64,000 nucleotides of DNA from Camillea tinctor (taxonomy: Eukaryota; Ascomycota; Sordariomycetes; Xylariales; Xylariaceae). Of this stretch, positions 12,090 to 22,336 are shown in pieces. The notes beneath the pieces were generated by a model that saw nothing but the letters and a program-made list of their open reading frames with translations, searched no databases and was not told where the DNA came from. The stretch spans positions 186,001 through 250,000 of the forward strand of contig MU394080.1 of the NCBI GenBank assembly GCA_022578605.1, written 5' to 3'. The position numbers and the translations under genes are program-made. The number at the start of each line of letters is the position of its first letter. The stretch's first letter is position 1.

Positions 12090-13769
12090 ATGTTCTTTCA
12101 GGGAAGCCTGCAAGAGGGCATTTCGACCGCGCTCCAGCAGTCTAAGCTCGTCGTGTGCTTCGTCACAGGTGCGCATCTCATCAAAGTGTGGTTCAGGCCA
12201 CGTACTCATCATGTATCACATCCGACTAACACAGCACCCACAGACAACGGAACTGAGAGTCAGCAATGGGAAAATGAATATCTCCCTGATGATTCTGTAA
12301 GTCATCATCAACAATTGAAACCTGACAGATACATCTAACCTTATCTGATTAACAACATCCGTAGCTGAAAACTCATCTGGAGAGCCAAGCGGTAGTCCTG
12401 AGGCTTGTGGCCGGCTCCGAAGAGGCCGGCTTTCTCGAGGCGTTGTTTCCAGTGCCTAAGAAGCCTACTGTCGTCATCATTCAGTATGTTACTTTTGATA
12501 AAATCTTACTTACCATCCCTTGTTACCCCCTAACCGGTTCTCCCGCTTACACAACTTATAGGAATGGTCAGTTGAAAGAGTATCTACATGCTGGTACCCC
12601 GAAGGAGGACTTTGTCCGTAGAATTGGCGCAGTATTTGCGGCTGGTCCAGTCCAACAGGATACCCAACCACAGGCTTCGCACGCTCCTGTGCCACCTCCT
12701 TCAGGAACTGACGATAGTTTATACGACAATGAAGACCCTCAAGCTATAGCCACACCTGCCACCACCTCATCTTCAGAGCAGAGATCCCAACAAGAAGCAC
12801 AAGCTGCCTTGGATGAAAGGGAGAAGAGGAAATTAGCAGCTGAGAAGAAAGCCAAGGCTAGAGCTGAAGCTGAGGCCGAAGCACGCCGGCAGGTAGACGA
12901 AAGATGTAAACCATGCAAACCAGAACCAAGTTACGCGGAGCAAGTGAAGCAACGCAAGATAAAAGATGATGATGAGAGGAAACGGATTTTGAAGCGAATA
13001 GAAGACGACAAGAGAGCACGGAAGCAGCGCGAAGCGGAAGAGCGGAAAGCCAGACAGTTGCTAAGTGCCAAACCGGAAGGTGAAGCGACCAGCAACGAGA
13101 CAACGCCCGTCCCCCTTTCTCGGAGGCAACCAGCTGGGTCAAAGGGGGAGTTCTGCAACCTCCAAGTTCGGTTGCTAGATGGCACAACTATCCGCTCCCG
13201 CTTCCCTAGCGACAAGACGCTAGCAAGTGACGTGCGGAAGTGGATCGATGAGGAGAGAACAGACGGCGATTCCCCATACACATTCCGTGTGGTCTTGACA
13301 CCACTCCCGAATAAGATGATCGAGCGAAGCGAAGAGACCGAGTCGCTCCTCTCTCTCGGCCTCGCCCCATCCGCCACGCTTGTCCTTGTACCCTCAAGAT
13401 ACGCTACAGCGTTTTCACGGGGTGGCGGAAATGTTACGCAAGGCGTGGGATCCTTCTTTGGCCTGTTCGTTTCTATTTATGCCGCTATCATCGGTGCTCT
13501 TGGTGGTGTATTCGGAATGCTCTTCGGCAGACGAAGCGCAACGGAGGAGGGCATTCCTTTGGAGACGATGAATACTAGCCGGAACTCGCGAATTAGGGGC
13601 TTTCAGAACCCGGATGACCGACGGAGGGACGCGCAGCTGTATAATGGCAATTCGGTAAGTTTTTATAGTCAACTCAAACAGTAAAAATTTGAGACTATGG
13701 CTCTTTGCTAACACATTGTAGCTCAACTTTGAGCCTCGCAGAGATGAGGATGACGAGGAGCAAGGCTAA
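12090..13769 (+). CDS. UBX-domain ER protein (UBXN4/erasin-like)
   Basis: Five exons (12090-12168, 12244-12296, 12365-12483, 12562-13654, 13722-13769) give 463 residues. The N-terminus is thioredoxin/UAS-like, from FFQGSLQEGISTALQQSKLVVCF through WENEYL to KKPTVVII and NGQLKEYL. A charged Ala/Glu/Lys/Arg coiled coil follows at about 160-257. The UBX domain lies at about 282-361 (CNLQVRLLDGTTIRSRFPSD onward) and ends TLVLVP. A hydrophobic hairpin is at about 378-406 (GVGSFFGLFVSIYAAIIGAL). This order matches UBXN4/erasin, an ER-anchored adaptor that brings Cdc48/p97 to ERAD substrates (family knowledge). The canonical FPR loop of UBX reads LPNK here, so Cdc48 contact may differ. The third intron is 78 bp and frame-neutral, so an unspliced reading would look intact. 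Confidence 0.87.
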
Positions 13770-14478
13770 GGGGGATTCAGATGGGATGAATCAAATGACG
13801 TTGTAATTTCGAGACGGTGCTTCTGGGAAGCTTGTTTAGCGGTTAATTTCCTTTCCGAGTGACTCACACCAACTACTATGTGCTCTTAGGACCTGAGATG
13901 TATATATCTCAGAGAGGGGATCTTCAATTATATATCGACACATCGCCCCTTAATTCCAGAAGGGGGTACGTGTAAAAGGTTGCTATAATTTAACTTATAT
14001 GTTTCATCATGATACTTCAAAATGTACTGCATATCATCTCTTCCAATATAATCACTTATTCTGCAGAACGTCTTTATGTAGTACTTAGGTATAATATATG
14101 CAGAGGGGGTGTTTGAGGACTTCTAATACAAGTTCAAGGTTCCCTATGCACCGGTGATGGCAGGAGACTTCCATATGTTGAATATATGCGCTTAAAATAA
14201 ATAGGCTTGCCTCGGTATTACAATATAACGGGTCTATTGATCTAGGTTAAGGCCTATCTTATCTACACTGGAACCCCTCCAAAAGCCGTACCCCACCACT
14301 AACCAAGCTTTCTAGCGATAGAATAAGCCTGGAGCCTGCCTGACAGCTTGCGAGAAACGATCAACACACCTGACATCATACCTACTACTACTTATCTACT
14401 TCTACCTCTCTCTATTATCTCCTATCTATTCCAGCTTAACTCTACCCACATAAAAGACAAAAATAAATCATACACACT
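13770..14478. other. Intergenic region, UBX 3' end to PDCD5-like promoter
   Basis: About 700 bp without a supported gene. It is AT-rich, and the last ~100 bp are a pyrimidine-rich leader (CTACC/CTATT tracts) typical of fungal 5' UTRs. Confidence 0.55.
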
Positions 14479-15156
14479 ATGGCCGACGCAGAGCTAGAAG
14501 CAGTGCGTTTTGTCCCCATTCATTTTCTTCCTAACTCCTCTCCAGGATTACCAGAAAGGGCTGAGAGCTGATGATTTCCATGACGCGATACCTAGATCAG
14601 AAAGGCTCGCCTCGAGCAACTCAAGGCGCAAGGCGGCGGTGCTGCGGGTGGCAGCCAAGGAGGACAGAGCCAAGCTGAACAGCAGAGACAGTGAGTGCGA
14701 TTTGTTAACCTACCTCAGGCCCTCCACGAAGAGCTGAAGCTAACCATATGATTTCTCACGACGCAGACAAGAAGGTACATAACACAATCCACACACAAGC
14801 AACCCCCTATCCTATCCATCCCTCCCCTCCCCTACTATCTTTAAACGAAACAAACCAATAACATCTGTCTTGCAAAAAAAATAGCCGAAGCCCGCCAATC
14901 CATACTGAACCAGATCCTGCACCCCGAAGCAGCCGACCGGCTCGGGCGCATCCGGCTAGTGAAGGAGTCGCGCGCGGCGGAGATCGAGGCGCGGCTGGTG
15001 GCGCTCGCACGCTCGGGCCAACTGCGGCAGAAGGTCACCGAGGCGCAGCTCAAGGACCTGCTCAGCGCCGTGGCCGAGACCCACGAGCAGGAGAAGATCA
15101 AGGTCGAGCGGCGCAAGGCGTGGGACGACGAGGATGACGATCTGCTGGATCTGTGA
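14479..15156 (+). CDS. pdcd5: PDCD5/TFAR19-like DNA-binding protein, with an 8-nt microexon
   Basis: Four exons: 14479-14502 (24 nt), 14596-14690, 14767-14774 (8 nt) and 14885-15156, giving 132 residues. The product starts MADAELEA, then IRKARLEQLKAQGGGAAGG, a Gln-rich linker, then ARQSILNQILHPEAADRLGR and a basic helical core, ending DDEDDDLLDL. This is the eukaryote/archaea PDCD5 three-helix family, linked to chromatin, apoptosis-like regulation and TRiC binding. The 8-nt exon is required: joining exon 2 directly to exon 4 gives 391 nt and breaks the frame, while including it restores QQRQQEAEARQSIL, which fits the family. Its flanking sites are gcag and gtacat. It converges on coq4. Confidence 0.87.
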
Positions 15157-15680
15157 GGAGTGAAGAGGGAGACGGGGAGGGACTGGGAATAAGGGGGAAG
15201 AAAGGGGGAAGGGTGTTAAAAAGCGTATATGGTGCTTAGAGGAGGGAAATAAGAGGAAGTCGGTTGGCTGGATGTTGAGAAAAGGGGTAAGAAGGGTACC
15301 TACAGCATACGATTACCATGTTATGGAATGGAGTTCCTAGGGAGAGTGGGGAAAAGAAGAAAAAGAAATCAATGAAGCAAGATAGGAGAGTATAGTGGAA
15401 GAGAAAGAGGAAGACTGAGAAATTGCTTGTCGTATTAAAAACAAAACTTATTATTCCTTTTTCTCGTTCTTTCATAAAATCTTTTTTCGTCTTGTGCTTA
15501 TGATAATATACAGACGTAGTACAGTTAGGCTAAGTTGTGATACTTCAATCCTTCCCCCCCTTTTCTTTCTCCTCTTACCCCTTTTCGCAACAGAGTCTTG
15601 TATCTCTCTTTTAATGATGGGGGTTTTACTTAACCCCCTTTTGCCAACCTCCAATTCCAATGAACCAACCCCCTTACTCT
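15157..15680. other. Convergent intergenic region between the PDCD5-like gene and coq4
   Basis: About 520 bp shared by two 3' UTRs. Purine-rich on the left and pyrimidine-rich on the right. No gene seen. Confidence 0.6.
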
Positions 15681-16580
15681 CTATACCTTAGCAGCAGCAG
15701 CCGCCTCCTTCAACCTCTTCTTCTCCGCCCTCTCCCTCTTCCGTATCTCGCGCAAATCCGGCGGCGTCTCGATCCCCAAGCGCGCGCGCAGCTCATCCAC
15801 ATCCGTCTCCATCTCCTCCTCCCAGTACACATTAATGACCTCCTGCGCGCGCAGCCCATTGCGCACCGCCCAAGGACCATACACGCTCCAGAAGCGCGCG
15901 CGCTCCGCAGGCCGCAGCGTGCCCACGGCCAGCAGCGCAAATCCCGTCATCGGCAGCAGGGTATTCGCGAACTCGAACGCCTTGAGCGCGACCTCGCCCT
16001 CGCGCACCGCGGGCAAGCCCGTCAGCGCGTGGTAGAAGTCGTGCGACTCCCGGTACCGCTGCACGACGTAGGCGCACTCCTCGTCGTCGACGTAGCGCAC
16101 GCCCGCGCGCGTGTCGGGCGACACGCCCTCGCGGTCGAGCCACGCCGCGTAGGTGCCGCCCACGGTGCGCGCGGGGAGGGCGCGCAGCCGCGGCAGGGAC
16201 AGCGACGACGAGGTCATGCGCGGCCGCTCGCGCAGGATGCGCCGCCCCGTGGGGGAGCCGAGCATGGCGTCGCGCAGGCGCGAGGCGAAGTAGGGGGTTG
16301 CGGTGGTTTCGCCGACCGCGGCGATGAGGTCGCCCCGGTAGGGATCCAGGAGCGAGATTAACCCCCCGCCGAGGGTGAGAGCGGCGCGCTCGGTGCGGGT
16401 GAGGGGTACGTGGCCGGGGTAGTTGGGGGGTGGGCGGTTGAGGACGGAGAAGGGTCTGGAGGAGGGGGGAGAAGAAGAGGGGAGGGAGAGGGTTGTGGCT
16501 ACTATGGCTGCGTGGAATAGGGGCGGTTGTGGAGGTCGAGAGACGACATTGCGTAGACAGCCGGGGTTGAGAGCTTTCAT
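15681..16580 (-). CDS. coq4: COQ4, ubiquinone biosynthesis complex protein
   Basis: A single exon encodes 299 residues. Coq4 sits on the matrix face of the mitochondrial inner membrane, organises the coenzyme Q synthome and has been tied to C1 decarboxylation/hydroxylation of the ring. The N-terminal ~45 residues are a Ser/Arg/Pro-rich presequence. The conserved core begins [18 protein letters not shown]. The metal motif HDxxHx11E is present as His180-Asp181-x2-His184 and Glu196. A C-terminal block [20 protein letters not shown] is also typical. The length fits the family. Codon use is strongly GC-rich, giving long antisense open frames that are not genes. Confidence 0.94.
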   Translation of the reverse strand: MKALNPGCLRNVVSRPPQPPLFHAAIVATTLSLPSSSPPSSRPFSVLNRPPPNYPGHVPLTRTERAALTLGGGLISLLDPYRGDLIAAVGETTATPYFASRLRDAMLGSPTGRRILRERPRMTSSSLSLPRLRALPARTVGGTYAAWLDREGVSPDTRAGVRYVDDEECAYVVQRYRESHDFYHALTGLPAVREGEVALKAFEFANTLLPMTGFALLAVGTLRPAERARFWSVYGPWAVRNGLRAQEVINVYWEEEMETDVDELRARLGIETPPDLREIRKRERAEKKRLKEAAAAAKV

Positions 16581-16651
16581 GATGCCGATTTCGGGACGGG
16601 CCTTGGGCGCATATTCTTGAAAAGCTTGGGTTCTATTAGGTATAGGATTTT

Positions 16652-16682
<31 letters not shown>

Positions 16683-17332
16683 GAGTATGCTTCTCAAGAA
16701 CGATAAGCAGGTAGTACTATCTTGTCGTACAAGTCCGTCCTTGAATCAAGCCAATCCCTGTTCTTGGGTAGGTTAATTTAGGTGCTTCTACGATTTTAAG
16801 TTCAGGTACAGTAACCTACATACAAGGTAGCTGGCAGGCTGGGTACATAATGTATGTAATGTACTAACCTTACGTACATACATAGGTAAACAGACGTCGA
16901 AGGTGGGCAGGTGGGGTCCAATGAGATATCAGCTGATTACAGGCTAGGCACGCTAAGGCCGCTGCAACAGCGGGTTCTCTGGCTCTCTGGGGCCAGATCG
17001 GCCTGTGGGAAATGCCGATGTTTGCCTCCAATTGGCCACTCAGCTTCTTAGCAGAGCTTTCCCTTAACATAACTTTTTTTTTCTTCTGTTCCTTCTCCTA
17101 CCTAAGGATCTTGCTCTTAAAGCCGAACTAAGTGTTACTTAAGTAAGTTGCGAGGTACTAAAGTCGGATACTCGATTCTTTTCCTCCGTCTTCTAAAACC
17201 CCTTCGGTAGTCTTCTTCTTTTTTCTCCTATAAAAACCTCACTCTCACTCAACCCTCTTTTATATTATCCATCCCCCCCCCGATCTACATACACCCAAAC
17301 CATAAAACTCCCACTCGACTTACTCCTCCAAC
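16581..17332. other. Divergent promoter region of coq4 and the MIX17-like gene
   Basis: About 750 bp. Contains a (GA)n microsatellite and, on the right, a pyrimidine-rich leader ending just before the ATG at 17333. A TATAAAA sequence sits near 17229-17235. No other gene seen. Confidence 0.6.
16652..16680. repeat. (GA)n microsatellite
   Basis: About 14 GA units lie 70-100 bp upstream of the coq4 ATG (on its coding strand a CT tract), so it falls in the likely 5' UTR or core promoter. Confidence 0.9.
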
Positions 17333-17983
17333 ATGCCTCGCAATCGATCTTCCGGTAGAGCCGCCCCCGCTCGTCCTTCTGTCCCTTCGCGGACCTCCGC
17401 CCCGGCGCAACAACAAACTCGTCCCGCGACCACCTATGCTCCTCGGCATGCGCCCACCCAGGCCGCTCCCCAAGCTGCTCCCCAAGCTGCTCCCCAGGCG
17501 TCGCAAGGACCCGGTCTCTTTGGTCAGATGGCCAGCACTGCTGCGTACGTATTCTCTTTCCTCTTTTCTTCTCCCTCCTCTTTCGATTTATCAGAAAGCG
17601 CCGGGAAGAACAGTGTCTTCATTCTCGATTCAACTTATTCCACTCCACTCCAATCCCTACCATTCCCCATTCCCGATGGATAAGATCCAACAAATTCAAT
17701 CAAATATATCCACTAACCCTCCCCCCACAGCGGCGTCGCAGTAGGGTCCTCCATCGGCCACGCCATCGGCGGCCTCTTCTCCGGCGGCAGCAGCGCCCCG
17801 GACCCCGTGGACGCTTCGCCCCAACAGCAGCAGCAGAACCAGTCGAACCAGTGGGGCAACAACTGCGCTGGCGCGACGCAGAGCTTTACCAAGTGCATGG
17901 ACGACAACCAGGGCAACATGCAGATCTGCAACTGGTACCTCGAGCAGCTCAAGGCCTGCCAGTCTGCCGCTAGCCAGTACTAA
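17333..17983 (+). CDS. mix17: Twin CX9C protein of the MIX17/CHCHD2 family
   Basis: Two exons (17333-17544, 17731-17983) separated by a 186-bp intron give 154 residues. The N-terminus is basic and Pro/Ala/Gln-rich with a repeated QAAP unit. A Gly-rich hydrophobic stretch (GVAVGSSIGHAIGGLFSGG) follows, as in CHCHD2/CHCHD10. The C-terminal CHCH domain has two CX9C motifs: C-AGATQSFTK-C and C-NWYLEQLKA-C. Such proteins are oxidised in the intermembrane space by Mia40 and have roles in respiration and cristae organisation (family knowledge). The acceptor was chosen because it joins ASTAA to GVAVGSS, matching the family. Confidence 0.9.
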
Positions 17984-19247
17984 ATTTATTTTTCTTCATG
18001 TTCCGCCCTTTTCGCTCTCCACCTTTCACCTATTCGTGTGTAGAGGTTAGGAGAAAGGGAAAGGAAGCGAATGAGATAGGAACCGAGACATCAGCCAGGG
18101 GTTTGATTCTTTAGCCCTTAGGAAGAGGAAGAGGAAGATATAGGGGGTCTAAGAAGAGGGAGAGAAATGTACATATGTATGTGTCTCCACAGGCAGACAG
18201 GGAGCTATGAGGATGAATAATCGCTGTCCACTTCTTTGTATAAATACAAAAGAACAAAAAAAAAAGGAAAAGAAAAGAAATTTAGCGCGGATCTTCTTAT
18301 TTTTCCCGCCTACTTTTTACAGCTCACCAGAGAGTTGGTCGAGCACAACCCCTATTACGATTGTTATTTTCCCCCTCTTGCATGAATTCTAAAAGCCGTA
18401 ATGCTAGAGAATTTTGTCAGCCTCTCCTCCGCTCATGTAAGATGATAACCTAGTGGCTATTAGGTAGCAAGTTGCATACACATACTGTATTATACTTGCT
18501 TCTGCTATCTGATACGTAGGGGACCCAACTTTCCCATAATCAAATAAAGGAATCAGTGTTGTCAAGTGTCTATTTGTTTATATATATATGAGGCTCTTTA
18601 CATATAGTCCCTCCCTTTTTTTATTCGTAGCAGCTAGATAAATCACCTTACTACGAGGTTAATGAACACCACAAGAAATCTCGCCTATTCCCCCTTCACT
18701 TATTTTCTCGAGTATCTGGAGTATATTGGGGATTTCAAGCTATTTTTTTTCTATTCTATCCTATGTTTCTATATTATTTTACACTCACTGATTTGATCCG
18801 TCGCTTTTTTTTTTGTTTTCTTTTTTTTAAAAAAAAACCAGAAAGAAAAAGGGGGGGAGGTGTCATTCTACTTCCTACAGGGGGTGGGATCCCCGGATAC
18901 TTCTAGGTAAAGAAGTAGTTTGGTACCTGATCGGATACAACAAGACAAGGGAGAAATTGGTAAGTAAAGGAAAGCTTCCTTGTTCAGGCGAGCCTGAAAA
19001 GAAAAGAATATCATGAATGATTGGATATATATTATGCCCCTTCCCCTGTACTCCCTTTTTTCTATTCCTGAATCTTGTACATGAAATAGGTAGATAGAGA
19101 GATAATGCCCGTTAATGGCTCATACGACTTTTCCTGAAGAAAAAAAAAATAGTGCCCTTGGATTGTTTGATTATACAACCGATACGCTATATATATACAG
19201 AAACCGCGTTCCTTCTTTTATTACACCGGGAGGGGGAGACTTTTGTT
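17984..19247. other. Convergent intergenic region, 1.26 kb
   Basis: Low-complexity A- and T-rich tracts (for example 18257-18282 and 18806-18840), no supported gene. It holds the 3' UTRs of the MIX17-like and Cbs2-like genes. Confidence 0.55.
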
Positions 19248-20705
19248 CTATATAGAATTCTCAATATCGTCTAGGTCCGGGTCCGAATCCCCCTGCCCGC
19301 CGCCGAGTTTATCCCCATCCATCAAATAGGGGGACAATCCGTAAGGGATATCATTCTCGAGTTCTCGTCGCCTAGCCTTCTGCCGGGCTAACACCATGTT
19401 TATTACCATAGAGTTATGAGAATGGTCAACGCCTGTCTCGATAGCCCGGTTGATGAAGTAACCGTTAGTGAAGTGTACGCCTGAATTGTGACCACTCCGG
19501 ATCCACGTGATCCAGGGGCTATAGCCATCTTTCCGCGCGATGAGACGACTCCAGAGATGTTTCCGGAAGGACGCCCCCGCAAAGTACTCCCGGATCTCCT
19601 TGTGATCTTGGAGTTCAGGGAAGGAGTGGATGATACGGACTGTCTCTTCGAGGAGGCTATGCCACAGACGCATGGCGTGATGGTCGTTCAAGATTTGATC
19701 GTATCGACAACCTAGGATAACCGATATCGAATCGGCTAGAGACGAAAAGACGACAGCGGGAAGTTTGCGAAATATGAAGTTTTCCCAGCCTATACCCACA
19801 GTTCCCAGATACTGGGTGGCGGACATAAGTTTTACAAGATTCTGCGTTTGTCGCATCGCCTCACGCGACCATTGTACTTGGCCATCTGAATTGGGCTCGT
19901 GCTCCGGCACGCAATATAGATACAACTTCCCATCATTTTTGGTTCTTAGGGTATAGGAATTATCCGAGTGTTTTGATACCTTGTGCGTGAGATGGCCGAG
20001 TACGTAGCGGGGCCTTAGAGCCGGATCTGTGAAGACCCGTGTGTTCAACCACTCCATTAGGCCGAGACCCTTGTGAAGCAGACAAATGGTTGTTCGACGG
20101 TCAATGCGGTTTTGAAGATGCCTGAGGGACGAAACGATACACCACGACGCCGTGCTCACAACGATGTTGTCAAGGAATTTCATCTTGGTCCCGTACTGGC
20201 GAAGCTTAAGTCCGGGGGTAAAGGGCCCAATCAACTCTGGGCACTGGATATCATGGGCGGACATGTAGCGTCCCTCGGCATCGAGCAGGCGAATATTTCT
20301 TCCCTCCGTACCCCAGCGAGACATAGGTACCGGGTTGTGAACGAAGATTTGTATTGGTGGTATCTTGGGGATACCAGCCAAGCCATGGGCGATGAACTTC
20401 GCTTCTGTGGTGAAGCCCAAGACGTGAAACTGCTGAGACAGTGGGGGGTGGGCAGCATCTACAGACTCGTCGGTTTTTGACCTGGGAATCGGTTTTCCAG
20501 CTTCCACAAGTCGGATGGCATCTAGCCCCTCGGGGTGGGGACTAACGAGGGTGGGGGGTGATCGAAAGAAGGGAAAACAAGGCATAGGCATGGAGCTATC
20601 TGAAGCACCGCCAGGTTGCTGGGTGGGAGGATAGTATAAGGGAGGATCCAGATGGAACCCTCCATGATGCGGTACAGGACCATGGGTAGCAGCCAGAGCA
20701 GCCAT
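19248..20705 (-). CDS. Ketopantoate reductase-fold (PanE/ApbA) mitochondrial protein, Cbs2-like
   Basis: From the ATG at 20705, in a strong GCCATGG context, the single exon encodes 485 residues. An N-terminal Rossmann-like block (FHVLGFTTEAKFIAHGLAGI) and a later block (TTICLLHKGLGLMEWLNTRVFTD, RPRYVLGHLTHKV) follow the order of PanE/ApbA proteins. The GxGxxG nucleotide loop is not preserved (it reads G-F-T-T-E-A), and I cannot find the catalytic lysine of ketopantoate reductases. A catalytic role is therefore doubtful. In fungi this fold includes relatives of Cbs2, a translational activator of cytochrome b mRNA; that assignment is from memory of the family and is moderate. The frame is open for 53 more codons upstream, to a TGA at 20865-20867, and encodes an Arg-rich presequence-like stretch without an ATG. 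Confidence 0.7.
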   Translation of the reverse strand: MAALAATHGPVPHHGGFHLDPPLYYPPTQQPGGASDSSMPMPCFPFFRSPPTLVSPHPEGLDAIRLVEAGKPIPRSKTDESVDAAHPPLSQQFHVLGFTTEAKFIAHGLAGIPKIPPIQIFVHNPVPMSRWGTEGRNIRLLDAEGRYMSAHDIQCPELIGPFTPGLKLRQYGTKMKFLDNIVVSTASWCIVSSLRHLQNRIDRRTTICLLHKGLGLMEWLNTRVFTDPALRPRYVLGHLTHKVSKHSDNSYTLRTKNDGKLYLYCVPEHEPNSDGQVQWSREAMRQTQNLVKLMSATQYLGTVGIGWENFIFRKLPAVVFSSLADSISVILGCRYDQILNDHHAMRLWHSLLEETVRIIHSFPELQDHKEIREYFAGASFRKHLWSRLIARKDGYSPWITWIRSGHNSGVHFTNGYFINRAIETGVDHSHNSMVINMVLARQKARRRELENDIPYGLSPYLMDGDKLGGGQGDSDPDLDDIENSI

Positions 20706-21667
20706 GGCGGAGAGTTGCTTGGTGGCCCCCCGGCCCGCGAAGAGGTTATCGATATGCCATCTCAGAGATCTGCGAGGTATTCGCACTGACGCCCGCAAAA
20801 GCGGTCGGCGGCAAATTTGGGAATACAGATTGGTGAAGTCGTGCTTGACTTGTTCAGGCCGATCTCATGACATGCATATGGCTAGCAGTTGTTCGGTCGA
20901 TCGCGCAGGCGAATCGAAAGGTCACATCCGTGCCTGATGATGTTCATGGGACATCTAAGTATATCTCTCTCTCTCTTTTGGGGGGATTAATAAAACAAAT
21001 CCCTCAGGAAAATAAAATAGCTTCCCTAATATGTAAAGAAATAAGTAGTAAGAAAGTGAAGAAAAAAGAGAAGTTGAGTAATAGAAAGTTTAAAAAGAAA
21101 AGAAAAAACATTAGGGAGTGGAAACACCCGTTGTATACTCTTGTGATACTATCAAGAAGTTCTAAAGGGCCAGGATATTTTCTTTCATGACGGCAGCATA
21201 ATTTTTTTATCTTTTGACGGATCTGGTAGATCTGATTTACAGCTGACAAGACCCCAATTGATAAGGCAAGTCTGAAATGCAGGCTTTCTAATTGGTAGAG
21301 AAAGTTTAGGGTCTAACTTTAAAATACTACATTAGTGGAGACATTGCGAAAATCAACCGGTCGCCCGGTGTCGCGGTGTTCGACTTATCGTTGATCCGGG
21401 GACTGATACTAGTAGTAAACCTTATTAATTGTGCCGTGTTTCACCGCCAAAATTCCAATCCCTACTTTTTACATAGTAGTAGAGTTACCTAGGTACTACT
21501 TACTTACCTATCGTTCAATATCTCCATCAACAACAACTTAGACTACTATGTGATAAAAATAAAAAAACACGAACAACATCCATATAGAACAATTCAATCA
21601 GAATCCGATAAGACCGTAAACGGTTATTTATTCATTTATTTATTCGTTTACCTATCACGCATCGATC
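20706..21667. other. Divergent promoter region of the Cbs2-like gene and lrp1
   Basis: The left ~160 bp is an in-frame open extension of the Cbs2-like gene. The rest has no supported gene. An ACCTAGGT palindrome is at 21487, and an AT-rich leader directly precedes the lrp1 ATG. Confidence 0.55.
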
Positions 21668-22336
21668 ATGGATCCCGCCGATATCCTACCGCAATTGGAG
21701 CGCCTCGACGATGAGCTGGACAATCTCGAGGAGGTCTTGCAACCCATCCTCCACAACATAGCCGAAGTAGCCTCGAAGCTCCCACTCCTCGATAAGGCGA
21801 AGCTATATGTGCTCGCGACTTATTCTATTGAGACTATGCTATTCTGTGAGCTAGCCACATATCTCACCCTTGGTTTTGAACTCCTTTCCCCCAAAGCACT
21901 AACCAATTACCCGGCACCAGCTGCTCTACGGCTTAACAGCGTACAAGCCAAAGAACATCCAGTCTTTAAAGAACTTACACGAGTACGCCAATATTTCGAA
22001 AAGATCAAGAATATTGAAAGCCCCCCACCGAAGCCCGAGAAGACTCTAAACACTGAGGCCGCCATCCGCTTTATACGGTCCGACCTAGCCGATAACAAGG
22101 AAGTCAACACGCAACTAAGCGAGATGATTGCGAAAGAGCGCGCAAAAGCTGCTCTGAAGAATGCCCAAACCGCAAATAAGCGCAAAGCCAATGGAGCTAG
22201 CGCCGAGGAGGATGCGAGTGCAGGTGGTCCTGGTCCAGAAGCAAAAGGGGAAGCTAACGGTGATGTTGCTGCTGCACCAAGAAAGAAGTCAAAGAAGGAC
22301 AAGAAGGGGAAGAAAAGCAAGAAGCCACACACGTGA
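21668..22336 (+). CDS. lrp1: Exosome cofactor Lrp1/Rrp47 (C1D family)
   Basis: Exons 21668-21845 and 21921-22336 give 197 residues. The intron is 75 bp and frame-neutral, so an unspliced reading adds 25 spurious residues; splicing restores SIETMLFSALRLNSVQAKEH, which fits the C1D/Sas10 core. C1D proteins partner the nuclear exosome exonuclease Rrp6 in 3' processing of 5.8S rRNA, snoRNAs and snRNAs. The core includes EHPVFKELTRVRQYFEKIK. The C-terminus is a Lys-rich tail (KKSKKDKKGKKSKK) expected to bind RNA. Confidence 0.92.
   Translation: MDPADILPQLERLDDELDNLEEVLQPILHNIAEVASKLPLLDKAKLYVLATYSIETMLFCELATYLTLGFELLSPKALTNYPAPAALRLNSVQAKEHPVFKELTRVRQYFEKIKNIESPPPKPEKTLNTEAAIRFIRSDLADNKEVNTQLSEMIAKERAKAALKNAQTANKRKANGASAEEDASAGGPGPEAKGEANGDVAAAPRKKSKKDKKGKKSKKPHT

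Noticed and set aside
15660..16361. 233-residue plus-strand open frame over coq4
   Set aside because: It is antisense to the clear COQ4 coding sequence and arises from its GC-rich codons; it has no family features.
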